Below, one piece after another: positions 25,905-35,198 of a stretch of 50,832 bases of DNA. The notes under the pieces were generated by a model, which worked only from the letters and a program-made list of their open reading frames with translations, made no database searches and was not told the DNA's origin. The position numbers and the translations under genes were made by a program. Each line of letters opens with the position of its first letter. Within the stretch, counting starts at the first letter, position 1. Source of the stretch: Desulfosarcina sp. OttesenSCG-928-A07. Its GTDB lineage: Bacteria > Desulfobacterota > Desulfobacteria > Desulfobacterales > Desulfosarcinaceae. The stretch covers positions 1-50,832 of the forward strand of contig JAJDJS010000019.1 in NCBI GenBank assembly GCA_030267325.1, in the 5' to 3' direction.

Positions 25905-26858
25905 GTGAACGCCACGAACCCTCATTTTTGTATTTTTACGGGAAATTCAAATCCGGTTCTGGCGGGGAAAATATGCCGATATCTGAATCGCCCCCTGTGC
26001 GGTGCACTGGTAAAACGGTTCAGTGACGGTGAAATTCAGATCGAAATTGAAGAAAACGTTCGTCAAAAAGATGTTTTTGTCATTCAGTCCACCTGTTTCC
26101 CAGTAAATGACAACCTGGTTGAACTGCTGCTCATGGTCGACGCGCTGAAACGATCTTCGGCACGGCGTATCACAGCAGTGATTCCCTATTACGGGTATGC
26201 CCGTCAGGACAGAAAAGTGGTGCCCCGTGTACCCATCAGTGCCAAACTGGTGGCGGATTTGCTCACCGCCGCAGGTGTGACCCGTGTGATTACCATGGAT
26301 CTGCATGCCGGCCAGATTCAGGGTTTTTTCAACATTCCGGTGGATAATCTGTATGCAGCGCCGGTGTTGCTGGACCATATCCAAAAACATTTCGATACCC
26401 ATGACTTGGTCGTTGTCTCGCCCGATGCGGGCGGCGTTGAACGGGCCCGCGCATTTGCCAAGCGGCTCAACGCCAGCCTTGCCATTGTGGACAAACGAAG
26501 GATTGGTGCAAACCATGCCAAGGCCATGGCGGTTATTGGTGATGTGGAGAATAAAACAGCAATCATACAGGATGATATGGTCGATACAGCCGGAACCCTG
26601 ACCGAAGCGGCAAGAGCAGTTCTGGATTGCGGCGCAAAGGCGGTCCATGCCTTCTGCGCCCACGGGGTGTTGTCCGGAACGGCACTGAAACGGATCAATG
26701 ATTCGCCGCTTGCCAGTGTTGTGTGTACAGACACCATCCCGATGAACGGCAAAACTGAAATCTGCAAAAAGCTGAAAGTGCTGTCCATTGCCGAACTGGT
26801 GGGAGAGGCCATCATTCGCAGTCACACCGGTGATTCGGTGACATCTTTGTTTGTGTAA
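25905..26858 (+). CDS. prs: ribose-phosphate pyrophosphokinase
   Basis: This 317-residue enzyme makes PRPP from ribose 5-phosphate and ATP. The family blocks are clear: [17 protein letters not shown] at the N-terminus, [11 protein letters not shown], the ATP-binding [10 protein letters not shown], the [15 protein letters not shown] metal/substrate region and the PRPP loop [10 protein letters not shown]. The start is a GTG at 25905; an earlier in-frame start would run across the tRNA-Gln gene and is rejected. CAGGAG lies 13 bases upstream, rather far. PRPP feeds nucleotides and the histidine genes found later in the window. Confidence 0.94.
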   Translation: MNATNPHFCIFTGNSNPVLAGKICRYLNRPLCGALVKRFSDGEIQIEIEENVRQKDVFVIQSTCFPVNDNLVELLLMVDALKRSSARRITAVIPYYGYARQDRKVVPRVPISAKLVADLLTAAGVTRVITMDLHAGQIQGFFNIPVDNLYAAPVLLDHIQKHFDTHDLVVVSPDAGGVERARAFAKRLNASLAIVDKRRIGANHAKAMAVIGDVENKTAIIQDDMVDTAGTLTEAARAVLDCGAKAVHAFCAHGVLSGTALKRINDSPLASVVCTDTIPMNGKTEICKKLKVLSIAELVGEAIIRSHTGDSVTSLFV

Positions 26859-26881
26859 GCCATTTTAAGGAGGAACACGCG

Positions 26882-27493
26882 TTGGAAATCATGAGTCTGA
26901 AAGCAGGCCGACGGGAAGCAGTGGGAAACGGACCTTCCCGTATGCTTCGACGGGAGGGAAAAATCCCTGCCATTTTGTATGGTCCGAAAACCGCGCCCGT
27001 CAAACTCTTCATCGAAAGGCTCAACCTTGAGCCCATCTTTAAAGCCGGGGCGGTGAGACAGCAACTTCTGAACCTGGAGGTTGATGGAAGCGATGAGCGT
27101 CATTCCGTTATGATCAAGGAGATGCAACGCCATCCGGTATCACGGCGTTTGCTTCACCTTGACCTCTATGAAGTATCCATGGATCGGAAAGTCAAGGTCA
27201 TGGTCCCCGTGGTGATCACTGGAAAATCAAAGGGGGTTGAGCTGGGCGGAATGCTGCAGATTGTCCGGCGGGAACTGGAAGTTCTCTGTATTCCCAACCA
27301 GATTCCGGACCAGATCACCATTGATGTGACGGACCTGGATGTGGGGGGTGCCGTTCATGTGAACGATCTCCAACTGGAACCGGGGATTGAAATACCGGCA
27401 GATGTAAATTTTACCATTCTCACCATTTTGGGTGGGAAACAGACGGTCGAAACTGAAAGTGAAGCAGAAGGCCAAGAAGAAGCCGCAACCTAG
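26882..27493 (+). CDS. rplY: ribosomal protein bL25 (Ctc form)
   Basis: This 203-residue protein is the long CTC/TL5 form of the 5S rRNA-binding protein bL25. The N-terminal domain includes GRREAVGNGPSRMLRREGKIPAILYG, and the C-terminal beta domain includes VPVVITGKSKGVELGG. The final 20 residues are acidic. A TTG at 26882 is chosen because AAGGAGG ends 8 bases before it; the ATG at 26891 is 17 bases away and is less likely. It lies between prs and pth, a conserved gene order. Confidence 0.92.
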   Translation: MEIMSLKAGRREAVGNGPSRMLRREGKIPAILYGPKTAPVKLFIERLNLEPIFKAGAVRQQLLNLEVDGSDERHSVMIKEMQRHPVSRRLLHLDLYEVSMDRKVKVMVPVVITGKSKGVELGGMLQIVRRELEVLCIPNQIPDQITIDVTDLDVGGAVHVNDLQLEPGIEIPADVNFTILTILGGKQTVETESEAEGQEEAAT

Positions 27494-27538
27494 GCGGTTT
27501 TTTGAAAAACCTTTTGATACGCCGGTGGTTGACCTGAT

Positions 27539-28168
27539 ATGGGATTACCATGGAAACCAGACACCGGGTTAAAAGCGGATCATGAGGCGCTGAAAAACGC
27601 GTATCTGGTTGCAGGATTGGGAAATCCCGGACCCGAGTATGCTATGACCCGGCATAATATCGGATTCAGGGTGGTTGACCGGATGGTGAGAACGCATGCG
27701 CTTTCGGGGTTCACCTGTTCCGGGATAAACGCAGCCCTGTCATGGGGAACCATTGGGGGAAAGCCCGTCATCGCGGCAAAGCCCATGACCTTTATGAACC
27801 GGTCCGGCGAAGCGGTGGCGGCCATTTCTCGAATCTATGATATCCAATACGAGAACATTATCATTATCCATGATGATATTGATCTTGTTTACGAAAGAAT
27901 CAAAATCCAAGTGAAAGGGGGGGACGGAGGACACAATGGATTGCGGTCCCTGATGGACGCCCTGGGGACGAATCAGTTTACACGGGTAAGAATGGGCGTT
28001 GGACGGCCTTGTGACGAAACAGATGTGGTGTCGTATGTGTTGAGCGAGTTTGCCGCTGATCAGCTGTCAAGGCTGGATTCTTTTCTGTCGCAGGCTGTCG
28101 ATGGTGTGGCGGCGATCCTTTGCGAAGGCGTAAAGGAAGCCATGAACCGGTTTAATCGGAAAGCCTGA
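27539..28168 (+). CDS. pth: peptidyl-tRNA hydrolase
   Basis: This 209-residue enzyme releases peptidyl-tRNAs that have dropped off the ribosome. Family motifs are VAGLGNPGPEYAMTRHNIGF with the catalytic His, KPMTFMNRSGEAV, and HDDIDLVYERIKIQVKGGDGGHNGLRS with the catalytic Asp. About 17 residues precede the first conserved strand; the exact start is uncertain, since no strong ribosome-binding sequence lies before 27539. It follows rplY by 45 bases and precedes hppA by 34, so it is likely part of the prs-rplY-pth transcript. Confidence 0.94.
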   Translation: MGLPWKPDTGLKADHEALKNAYLVAGLGNPGPEYAMTRHNIGFRVVDRMVRTHALSGFTCSGINAALSWGTIGGKPVIAAKPMTFMNRSGEAVAAISRIYDIQYENIIIIHDDIDLVYERIKIQVKGGDGGHNGLRSLMDALGTNQFTRVRMGVGRPCDETDVVSYVLSEFAADQLSRLDSFLSQAVDGVAAILCEGVKEAMNRFNRKA

Positions 28169-28202
28169 TTCAACCTAATCTGTAAATGGAGGGAAGAAAA
28201 GA

Positions 28203-30218
28203 ATGGAAAGTTTGATGAACAACATACCGCTTACCTGCACTTTGGTTGGTGTTGCCGGCGTTCTTTTCGCGATCATTCTGGCGGGAATCGTTAAAAGCGC
28301 ACCTGCCGGAGACGAAAAAATGCAGGCCATCGCCGGTGCGATTCAGGAAGGCGCCATTGCTTATCTGAACCGTCAGCTTAAAAGCATGGGCATTGTCGGA
28401 ATCATCATTTTTGTCGTTATTTTTGCCACCATGGGAGCAAAGACCGCTATTGGTTTTATGGTGGGTGCGGTTGCCTCTTTTCTGGCCGGCTACATTGGCA
28501 TGCGCGTTTCCGTTCTGGCAAACGTCCGTACCGCCGAAGCTGCCAAAAAAGGTATGGCTGCCGGTCTTTCCATGGCATTTAAAGGTGGATCGGTTACCGG
28601 TATGATCGTTGCCGGTCTGGCCCTGACCTCTGTGTCGGGTTATTACACCCTCACCCATGACGTGATCTCGCTGGTTGCGCTGGGTTTTGGTGGCAGCTTG
28701 ATCTCCATTTTTGCCCGTCTGGGCGGCGGTATCTTCACCAAGGGCGCGGATGTGGGCGCTGACCTGGTGGGTAAAGTTGAAGCAGGAATCCCCGAAGACG
28801 ATCCGAGAAATCCCGCCACTATTGCCGACAACGTGGGCGACAACGTGGGTGACTGTGCCGGTATGGCCGCTGACCTGTTCGAGACCTACGCGGTGACCGC
28901 TGTGGCCGCCATGCTGATCGGACATCTTCTTTTCCCCAAAAACCCCATTGCCACTGAATTCCCCCTGATTCTGGGCGCCATCTCCATTATCGCCTCCATG
29001 ATCGCGGTGTTCTTTGTCCGTCTGGGAAAAGGTGGATACATCATGGGCGCCCTGTACAAAGGCATGTTCGGATCTGCCATCCTGGCGGGTATTGCCTTTT
29101 ATTATGCCTGCAACAAGTTCATGGTTGGCTTTTCTCAGTTTACCCCCATGAACATTTACTACTGCACCCTGATCGGCCTTGTTCTGACGGTTGTGATCGT
29201 TATCATCACTGAATACTATACCGGTATTTACGGCCCGGTGAAGGGCATTGCCGAAGCTTCCACCACCGGTCACGGAACCAACATCATCGCGGGTCTGGCC
29301 GTTTCCATGCAGGCCACCGCAGCACCTGTTCTGGCCATTTGTTTTGCCATTTTGGGCGCATACTACTTTGCCGACCTGTACGGCATTGCCATGGCCGCCA
29401 TGTCCATGCTGTCCATGACCGGAATGGTCATCGCCATTGACGCTTATGGCCCCATTACCGACAATGCCGGCGGTATTGCTGAAATGGCGGAAATGGATGA
29501 AAGCGTCCGTGCGGTCACCGATCCCCTGGATGCAGTTGGAAACACCACCAAAGCCGTTACCAAAGGCTATGCCATTGGTTCTGCTGGTCTTGCTGCACTG
29601 GTGCTTTTCTCCGCTTATGTGATGGAGTTTCAGATTCAGGGCGGTGAAGGCGCAGCTGCCATCAAATTTGACCTTTCCGATGTCAATGTCATTATCGGTC
29701 TGTTCATTGGTGGTCTTCTGCCGTATCTGTTTGCTTCCATTGCCATGAAAGCCGTGGGCAGCGCCGGCGGCGCGGTTGTCGAAGAAGTGCGTCGTCAGTT
29801 CCGTGAAATCCCCGGAATCATGGAAGGTACCGCAAAGCCTGATTACGGTGCCTGCGTTGACATTGTCACCAAGTTCGCCCTCAAAGAAATGATCATCCCC
29901 GCGTTGCTGCCGGTTATCGCGCCGATTCTGGTGGGTGTGCTGCTGGGCAAAGTTGCGCTGGGCGGTCTTCTGATCGGCTCCATTGTTACCGGTGTGTTTG
30001 TGGCCCTGTCCATGACCACGGGTGGCGCTGCCTGGGACAATGCCAAAAAATACATTGAAGATGGATATCTGGGCGGAAAAGGTTCTGATGCCCACAAAGC
30101 TGCTGTTACCGGCGACACCGTTGGTGACCCCTACAAAGATACCGCCGGTCCGGCCGTCAACCCGATGATCAAGATCCTCAACGTGGTGGCCTTGCTGATG
30201 GTTCCCTTTTTACTGTAG
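28203..30218 (+). CDS. hppA: membrane-bound proton-pumping pyrophosphatase (K+-independent type)
   Basis: This 671-residue polytopic membrane protein couples pyrophosphate hydrolysis to ion pumping. The catalytic loops are visible: [40 protein letters not shown] and the C-terminal [19 protein letters not shown]. At the site that decides potassium dependence the sequence reads [10 protein letters not shown], with Lys450. Lys at this site marks the K+-independent, H+-pumping class, whereas Ala marks K+-dependent enzymes. In sulfate reducers it could recover energy from the pyrophosphate released by sulfate activation. GGAGGG precedes the ATG. A strong terminator follows. Confidence 0.96.
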   Translation: MESLMNNIPLTCTLVGVAGVLFAIILAGIVKSAPAGDEKMQAIAGAIQEGAIAYLNRQLKSMGIVGIIIFVVIFATMGAKTAIGFMVGAVASFLAGYIGMRVSVLANVRTAEAAKKGMAAGLSMAFKGGSVTGMIVAGLALTSVSGYYTLTHDVISLVALGFGGSLISIFARLGGGIFTKGADVGADLVGKVEAGIPEDDPRNPATIADNVGDNVGDCAGMAADLFETYAVTAVAAMLIGHLLFPKNPIATEFPLILGAISIIASMIAVFFVRLGKGGYIMGALYKGMFGSAILAGIAFYYACNKFMVGFSQFTPMNIYYCTLIGLVLTVVIVIITEYYTGIYGPVKGIAEASTTGHGTNIIAGLAVSMQATAAPVLAICFAILGAYYFADLYGIAMAAMSMLSMTGMVIAIDAYGPITDNAGGIAEMAEMDESVRAVTDPLDAVGNTTKAVTKGYAIGSAGLAALVLFSAYVMEFQIQGGEGAAAIKFDLSDVNVIIGLFIGGLLPYLFASIAMKAVGSAGGAVVEEVRRQFREIPGIMEGTAKPDYGACVDIVTKFALKEMIIPALLPVIAPILVGVLLGKVALGGLLIGSIVTGVFVALSMTTGGAAWDNAKKYIEDGYLGGKGSDAHKAAVTGDTVGDPYKDTAGPAVNPMIKILNVVALLMVPFLL

Positions 30219-30236
30219 TCATTACCTGACACCCAT

Positions 30237-30273
30237 AAAGGATTGGCGCCTTCGGGCGTCAATCCTTTTTTTG
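30237..30273 (+). terminator. terminator of hppA
   Basis: AAAGGATTG-G-CGCC pairs with GGCG-T-CAATCCTTT around a stable TTCG tetraloop and is followed by a T-run. It lies 19 bases after the hppA stop. From 30274 to 30494 no gene or clear promoter is seen. Confidence 0.9.
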
Positions 30274-30494
30274 TTATTGATTATTATGGGTCGTGGTGGT
30301 ATATATTGCTATTCCATATGGTTAGTATTCCTCTTCCCGATGCACCACGGTTGCCTTCACATGGCGGCCAATCAACAATCTCAAATCTGAAGATCTTTAG
30401 GGATCCAGGAAAAACCGATCTTTTCTTCACCTTCTTGTTGCATCACGGTTTTCCTACCGGACAGACAACCTCATGATGATGGACACATAAGAAC

Positions 30495-31049
30495 ATGGCA
30501 GACAAATCTGATCCTGAAATCGACAAAGCCGAAACCCCGCAAAAACGACAGTTCAATGTAGGAGACTTTGCCGTTTATCCTGCCCATGGTGTAGGCCGCA
30601 TCGAGGCGATTGAAACCCGTGTGGTCAACGGCGAGTCTCATAATTTTTATATTATGAAAATTATTGAAAACGACATGGTCATTATGATTCCCACATCCAA
30701 TGTGGAATCTGTCGGGCTTCGGGATGTGATACAGAAAAAGGATATTGCCAAAATTTTTGACGTGATGCGCTCCACCCAGGAACAGCCTGCAGACAACCAG
30801 ACCTGGAACCGGAGATACCGCGAATACATGGAAAAGATCAAAACCGGATCGCTTTTTGAAGTCGCGGAAGTCTACCGGGCGCTTTCCCTGCTCAAAATGA
30901 CCAAGGACCTTTCTTTTGGTGAGCGGAAACTCTACGATACGGCTCAGAATCTTTTAGTCAAAGAACTTTCCATGGCAAAGAACAAAAGTGAAAAATCCAT
31001 CATCAAAGAAATTGATGCGCTTTTCAAACCCTTATCAGATGATGCCTGA
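30495..31049 (+). CDS. CarD/CdnL-family transcription regulator
   Basis: This 184-residue protein has the CarD_CdnL_TRCF RNA-polymerase-interacting domain near its start (FNVGDFAVYPAHGVGRIEAIE, about residues 20-40). A helical C-terminal domain follows (WNRRYREYMEKIKTGSLFEVAEVYRAL, and LSFGERKLYDTAQNLLVKELS). Proteins of this type bind the RNA polymerase beta subunit and stabilise open promoter complexes, often at rRNA promoters. The first 20 residues are charged and probably disordered. The start ATG has no strong ribosome-binding sequence. The rluD-like gene follows after 23 bases. Confidence 0.92.
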   Translation: MADKSDPEIDKAETPQKRQFNVGDFAVYPAHGVGRIEAIETRVVNGESHNFYIMKIIENDMVIMIPTSNVESVGLRDVIQKKDIAKIFDVMRSTQEQPADNQTWNRRYREYMEKIKTGSLFEVAEVYRALSLLKMTKDLSFGERKLYDTAQNLLVKELSMAKNKSEKSIIKEIDALFKPLSDDA

Positions 31050-31072
31050 TACAACCCCCTTCGACGCTTGAC

Positions 31073-32083
31073 GTGCCCAACCCGCCCGTATGTTTTTCTT
31101 TTCAGGTGGATCAACGCCATTCCGGAATCCGGCTTGACACCTTTGTTGCCGGTCATGTGGAGGCATGCTCCCGTTCCCTTGCCACCGCCCTGATCCGTCA
31201 GGGACGGATCACAGTGGACGGCGTACACCACAAACCCGGGTACACAGTAAAAAGCGGAGAAATTATTTCCGGAACACTGCCCGATCCCGCCTCCACAGAT
31301 GTCTCTCCAGAAGCCATTCCCATGGTTGTTCTTTATGAAGATCAGGATATGCTCATTGTGAACAAGGCGCCGGGTATGGTGGTCCACCCTGGGCCGGGGC
31401 ATTCGGGCGGAACCCTTGTCAATGCACTGATGCACCACTTTCCGGAGCTGACCGATATTTCCGAAACCTTGCGGCCCGGCATTGTCCACCGGCTGGACAA
31501 AGACACCTCCGGTGTTCTGGTGGTGGCCAAAACCGATCGGGCCATGGACCATTTTTCAGATCAGTTCAAAACCCGAAATGTCCGGAAGCACTATCTGGCA
31601 TTGATTTACGGAACGCCGGATGCCCTGGAGGGGACGATCTCACTTCCCATCGGACGTCACCCCACCGCGCGAAAAAAAATGTCCGTAAAGAGCCGTTCAC
31701 CCCGCGAAGCCCAGACATTCTGGCGGATCAAATCACAATTTTCCGGTATCAGTCTCCTTGAGCTGAATATCCGGACCGGCCGTACCCATCAGATCCGGGT
31801 GCATTGTCAGGCCATGGGCCATCCGGTTGTGGGCGATCCGGTATATGGGCACCGGGAGGCAAAACGATGGTTGGCCCAGTCAGCGCCGGAGACGGCAAGG
31901 ATGATTTCGGACATTTCCCGGCAGATGCTCCACGCCTGGAAAATCGAAATTCAACATCCTGCGGATAACCGGATCATCACGGCCCGTGCTCCCCTGCCGG
32001 AAGATATGGCGGCGTTGATTCGGCGGCTTTCCACAACAGAAAACAAGTCCTTAAGGATTTTTAAAAAAAGGAGAAACCCATGA
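31073..32083 (+). CDS. RluA/RluD-family 23S rRNA pseudouridine synthase
   Basis: This 336-residue protein has an N-terminal S4 RNA-binding domain ([32 protein letters not shown]) and an RluA catalytic domain with the active Asp in [16 protein letters not shown] (about residues 141-156). The C-terminal [11 protein letters not shown] motif is present. It isomerises uridines in 23S rRNA or tRNA; RluD is the nearest named type, but specificity cannot be read off. The start is a GTG. The stop overlaps the next start (ATGA), so the downstream gene is translationally coupled. Confidence 0.92.
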   Translation: MPNPPVCFSFQVDQRHSGIRLDTFVAGHVEACSRSLATALIRQGRITVDGVHHKPGYTVKSGEIISGTLPDPASTDVSPEAIPMVVLYEDQDMLIVNKAPGMVVHPGPGHSGGTLVNALMHHFPELTDISETLRPGIVHRLDKDTSGVLVVAKTDRAMDHFSDQFKTRNVRKHYLALIYGTPDALEGTISLPIGRHPTARKKMSVKSRSPREAQTFWRIKSQFSGISLLELNIRTGRTHQIRVHCQAMGHPVVGDPVYGHREAKRWLAQSAPETARMISDISRQMLHAWKIEIQHPADNRIITARAPLPEDMAALIRRLSTTENKSLRIFKKRRNP

Positions 32084-32496
32084 AAAGTTACCGGGAAGAA
32101 ATCTGGTTTGATATCCCCACGCGGCGTGCATTTGTCAACATTACTGCAGCGGTCCAGAACTGTATTGACAAAAGCGGCATCACGGATGGTTTGGTCCTGG
32201 TCAACGCCATGCATATCACTGCATCGGTGTTCATCAATGACGATGAATCCGGTCTGCACCACGACTATGAGGTCTGGCTGGAAAAACTGGCACCCCATGA
32301 ACCGGTTTCCCAATATCGCCACAATGTGGGTGAAGACAATGCGGATGCCCATATGAAGCGCCAGATCATGGGCCGGGAGGTGGTGGTGGCCATCACCAAC
32401 GGAAGACTTGATTTTGGCACCTGGGAGCGGATCTTTTATGGTGAGTTTGACGGTCGCCGGAAAAAGCGCGTACTGGTGAAGATTATTGGTGAATAA
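32080..32496 (+). CDS. YjbQ family protein (UPF0047)
   Basis: This 138-residue protein is a typical YjbQ/UPF0047 member. Conserved parts are [36 protein letters not shown], the [13 protein letters not shown] segment, and [15 protein letters not shown] with the His-rich site that binds metal or sulfate in structures. Some members have weak thiamine-phosphate synthase activity, but the physiological role is unsettled. The ATG at 32080 overlaps the rluD-like stop, and AAAGGAG lies just upstream inside that gene. hisG ends 5 bases away on the other strand. Confidence 0.92.
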   Translation: MKSYREEIWFDIPTRRAFVNITAAVQNCIDKSGITDGLVLVNAMHITASVFINDDESGLHHDYEVWLEKLAPHEPVSQYRHNVGEDNADAHMKRQIMGREVVVAITNGRLDFGTWERIFYGEFDGRRKKRVLVKIIGE

Positions 32497-32500
32497 AAAA

Positions 32501-33361
32501 TCAGAGCCTGCAGGTCCGGATATCCGTCACAATAATTCCCCTGGCACCGATTTTGACCAGATCATCCATGATGGGATTCACATCCCGTCGGCGGGACATG
32601 GATTTGACTGCGACCCATCCTTTTTTGCTTAAAGGGGATACAGTGGGGGATTCGATACCCGGCGTGATGCGGCAGGCCTCGGTGAGCATGGATTCGGGAA
32701 TGTCATACTCGATCATCACATATTCACGGGCCACGACAATTCCCCGGATACGCTCGATAAACAAATACGCCGCCTCTTTTTGAGCCACTTTTGGGTCGTG
32801 GGCCACCAAGACGGCTTCGCTTTGCACAATGGGGTCCCCCACCACGGTCAGGCCCGCAGCTTTCAAGGTCAATCCGCTTTGCACCACATCGGCAATGGCG
32901 TCGGCAACCCCCAACCGGATGGAAATCTCCACTGCGCCGTCCAATTGAATGATTTCTGCCCTAAGTCCTCGGCGGTCAAGGTCCATCTGCACCAGGCGGG
33001 GATAGGCCGTGGCAATGCGCTTGTTTTCAAGATGGTCGGGCACAAGGGGTGATCCTTCCGGAACCGCGTAACAGAAACGGGATCGGCCGAATCCCAGGGG
33101 AAGAAGCTCTTCAAGGTCCGCACCGCTGTCCAGGACCAGATCCCGGCCTGTAACGCCCATATCCAGAATACCCTTGTGGATATAAACCGCAATGTCACGG
33201 GGCCGCAGAAAAATAAATTCCACGCCGTGTTCAGTATCGGACATCATCAGTTCCCGGCTCCGGCGGCGGCAGTGATATCCAGCCTCAAGAATGAGCCGGG
33301 CCGCTTCTTCGGAAAGGGAGCCTTTGTTGGGGAGTGCAATTTTCAGCATGGTGGGGTTCAT
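32501..33361 (-). CDS. hisG: ATP phosphoribosyltransferase, long (HisG_L) form
   Basis: This 286-residue enzyme catalyses the first step of histidine synthesis, joining ATP and PRPP. The N-terminus is LKIALPNKGSLSEEAARLI. The PRPP-loop region DVVQSGLTLKAAGL and the catalytic-domain segment YIHKGILDMGVTGRDLVLDSG are seen. The C-terminal regulatory domain (about residues 210-286) ends GARGIIVTDIRTCRL, so this is the long, histidine-feedback form that works without HisZ. Start codons at 33361 and 33349 are both possible; no clear ribosome-binding sequence decides. It lies 76 bases downstream of hisE on the same strand. Confidence 0.95.
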   Translation of the reverse strand: MNPTMLKIALPNKGSLSEEAARLILEAGYHCRRRSRELMMSDTEHGVEFIFLRPRDIAVYIHKGILDMGVTGRDLVLDSGADLEELLPLGFGRSRFCYAVPEGSPLVPDHLENKRIATAYPRLVQMDLDRRGLRAEIIQLDGAVEISIRLGVADAIADVVQSGLTLKAAGLTVVGDPIVQSEAVLVAHDPKVAQKEAAYLFIERIRGIVVAREYVMIEYDIPESMLTEACRITPGIESPTVSPLSKKGWVAVKSMSRRRDVNPIMDDLVKIGARGIIVTDIRTCRL

Positions 33362-33437
33362 TTCTATTTATTTTTTAGAGGAAGTGATGATCAGCGTTCG
33401 CGAGATATGTGATAACGATTTGGAAACATTTTATTTT

Positions 33438-33701
33438 TTAAAGATACCGGTAAACATCTTCCAATTCCAGGTCACAGGCAATCATCATCACCTGGAGATG
33501 GTAAAGAAGCTGAGAAATTTCTTCCGCAGTTCGCTCCCTGCCTTCATGTTCAGCCGCCATCCACACTTCGCAGGCTTCCTCAATCACTTTTTTGCCAATG
33601 GCGTGAATCCCTTTTTTCAGTTGGCGGACTGTTCCGGAATCCGGATCTTGATGCCTGGCCTTGGTCTTGAGTTCGACAAACAGGTCTTCAAATGATTTCA
33701 T
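33438..33701 (-). CDS. hisE: phosphoribosyl-ATP pyrophosphatase
   Basis: This 87-residue enzyme hydrolyses phosphoribosyl-ATP to phosphoribosyl-AMP, the second step of histidine synthesis. The MazG-like fold shows [14 protein letters not shown] with the metal-binding Glu residues and [15 protein letters not shown]. It is not fused to HisI. The second ATG (33701) is chosen over 33710 because AGAAGGA is then at a workable distance. It heads a hisE-hisG operon with a long leader and a strong promoter at 33875-33903. Confidence 0.93.
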   Translation of the reverse strand: MKSFEDLFVELKTKARHQDPDSGTVRQLKKGIHAIGKKVIEEACEVWMAAEHEGRERTAEEISQLLYHLQVMMIACDLELEDVYRYL

Positions 33702-33800
33702 GACACCCATCCTTCTGAGTTCTTATTTTTTGACCCCTTATCAGAAAAACAGTGCTTGAACAACGCCTGAGAAGCGGCAGATACGGTCTCAAAGGCGGGA

Positions 33801-33828
33801 CGGCTCTGTCTGATTCTGCCCAGAGCCG
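33801..33828 (-). promoter_or_regulatory. leader hairpin of the hisE-hisG transcript
   Basis: CGGCTCTG (33801-33808) and CAGAGCCG (33821-33828) form a perfect 8-bp stem with a 12-base loop, about 100 bases before hisE in its transcript. No T-run follows on the minus strand and no His-rich leader peptide is obvious, so it is not a classical attenuator. Its role is unknown. Confidence 0.4.
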
Positions 33829-33874
33829 CCAAATGAGGAGGGAAATATGCGCGGTTATATGGAATGGTTTAATC

Positions 33875-33927
33875 AACATAAGAATCTGACCCATTGCTGT
33901 CAAGAATAAAAAACACCACAATGTGGT
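33875..33927 (-). promoter_or_regulatory. hisE-hisG promoter with upstream palindrome
   Basis: On the minus strand TTGACA (33903-33898) and TATGTT (33880-33875) are 17 bases apart. Twelve bases upstream of the -35 lies a perfect palindrome ACCACA-A-TGTGGT (33915-33927), and a related CACATTGTGG recurs at 33957-33966. These may be activator or repressor sites. The rest of the 33711-34249 gap contains no gene that I can support. Confidence 0.6.
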
Positions 33928-34249
33928 ATTGTTGTAAAGAATACAAAATGAATCTTCACATTGTGGCACCTCAAGAAATAGCGACCGGACATTCGTCGGA
34001 CCGTCCTGGACACTGAGACAATGGGATAATCCGCGCTTGAGCCATCTTCTGATCCATATCCATCTTGACATGTGGGCAAAACATTCATAATCACATGAGA
34101 TTGACCTGTTATTATTCCCTGATTTTTCTTCAAATCAACCTTCCGGACATTTTGGACAGACTGACAGCAGTTGTTTGCAGTCTGAATGCATGGGTTAGTG
34201 TGGTTTTTTACCGATAATAAATCCAATGGTTCTGAAAAGGAGAAGCGCT

Positions 34250-35077
34250 ATGAAAAAAACAGCAATAATGGCTGCCGGTGTGACCCTGATCGCTCTGGTA
34301 ATGGGCATGACCGGATGTAGTGACCGACTCAGTCGCGACTATTATGACCGCCATCCCATGTCCACAACAGAGGTGACCACGGTATGGGGAAATCCGGTGG
34401 AGGTTGTTCACTTTTCCGACGGAATTGAAAAACGTGTCTATAGTATCCAGAATCCCTATGCAGGGATGCGGTATCGCTATTTTATCATCCAGGACGGCAT
34501 GGTCTTGGCCAGCGGCGTCAGCGATGCCATTGCCACGGATGATGCCATGGGCTCAACCCATCTGGACCGTACGGGTTTTGTTCCCGGTGACCTGAGTCTG
34601 GCATTTTATTCCCGTCATCGCACCACAGTGGACCAGCTGGACAAAACCTGGGGCAGACCGGTTCAGGTCCAATCCCTGGAGAACGGCGAAGAGATCAGAA
34701 CCTATCCCATTTCCAATGCCTATACAGATTTCAAATTCCGCCGGTTTATCATCAAAGATGGTATTGTGGTGGCCAGCCGGATCAGCCCGTCCGAAGACGT
34801 CCCCATTGCGGTCCATCGAAAATCCGGGTTCAAAGGCATTGAGATCAATGAGGTCAGTAACGCCTATTACAAACTCCATCCCATGAGCCTCAAAGAAGTT
34901 GAGCAGGTCTGGGGACCGGCGGTCAGCGTCCGGCAGTCGGGATCCGGCCTGGAGAAGCGATACTACAAAATCACAACGCCCAATGATGTAGGGTTTGAAT
35001 TCCGATTTTTTGTCATTCAGAATGGCATGGTGGTGTCCAGCGGCATCAGCGATACGGTTGCCGTGGATGTAAATTAA
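34250..35077 (+). CDS. lipoprotein with three tandem repeats, unknown function
   Basis: This 275-residue protein has a lipoprotein signal peptide (MKKTAIMAAGVTLIALVMG, Cys in MTGCSD near residue 22). The mature part is three copies of one unit of about 62 to 65 residues. Each copy starts with a YY/FY-x-x-H segment, continues with V-x-x-x-WG-x-P-V-x-V, a charged G-x-E-x-R-x-Y strand, and ends (R)-x-F-I-I-x-DG-x-V-x-(A/S)S. Copies begin near residues 30, 114 and 205. The unit faintly recalls the BamE/SmpA fold (a VxxxWGxP turn followed by strands), but that is a guess. AAAAGGAG precedes the ATG. The next gene also encodes a lipoprotein. Confidence 0.8.
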   Translation: MKKTAIMAAGVTLIALVMGMTGCSDRLSRDYYDRHPMSTTEVTTVWGNPVEVVHFSDGIEKRVYSIQNPYAGMRYRYFIIQDGMVLASGVSDAIATDDAMGSTHLDRTGFVPGDLSLAFYSRHRTTVDQLDKTWGRPVQVQSLENGEEIRTYPISNAYTDFKFRRFIIKDGIVVASRISPSEDVPIAVHRKSGFKGIEINEVSNAYYKLHPMSLKEVEQVWGPAVSVRQSGSGLEKRYYKITTPNDVGFEFRFFVIQNGMVVSSGISDTVAVDVN

Positions 35078-35198
35078 GCCGGATTTTTTTGACCCCAATG
35101 CGATATCTGTCACCGGATCAGGACAGACAAGAAAAAGAATCCGAAAAGTGCGTCATTACCTGAAATCTGGAATGTTTACCCATAGGGAACAAAAAGTT

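Noticed and set aside
28170..30095. A 641-codon open frame antisense to hppA
   Set aside because: It is rich in Gly, His, Asn and Gln with no recognisable domain. It exists because the strong codon bias of hppA avoids stops on the opposite strand.
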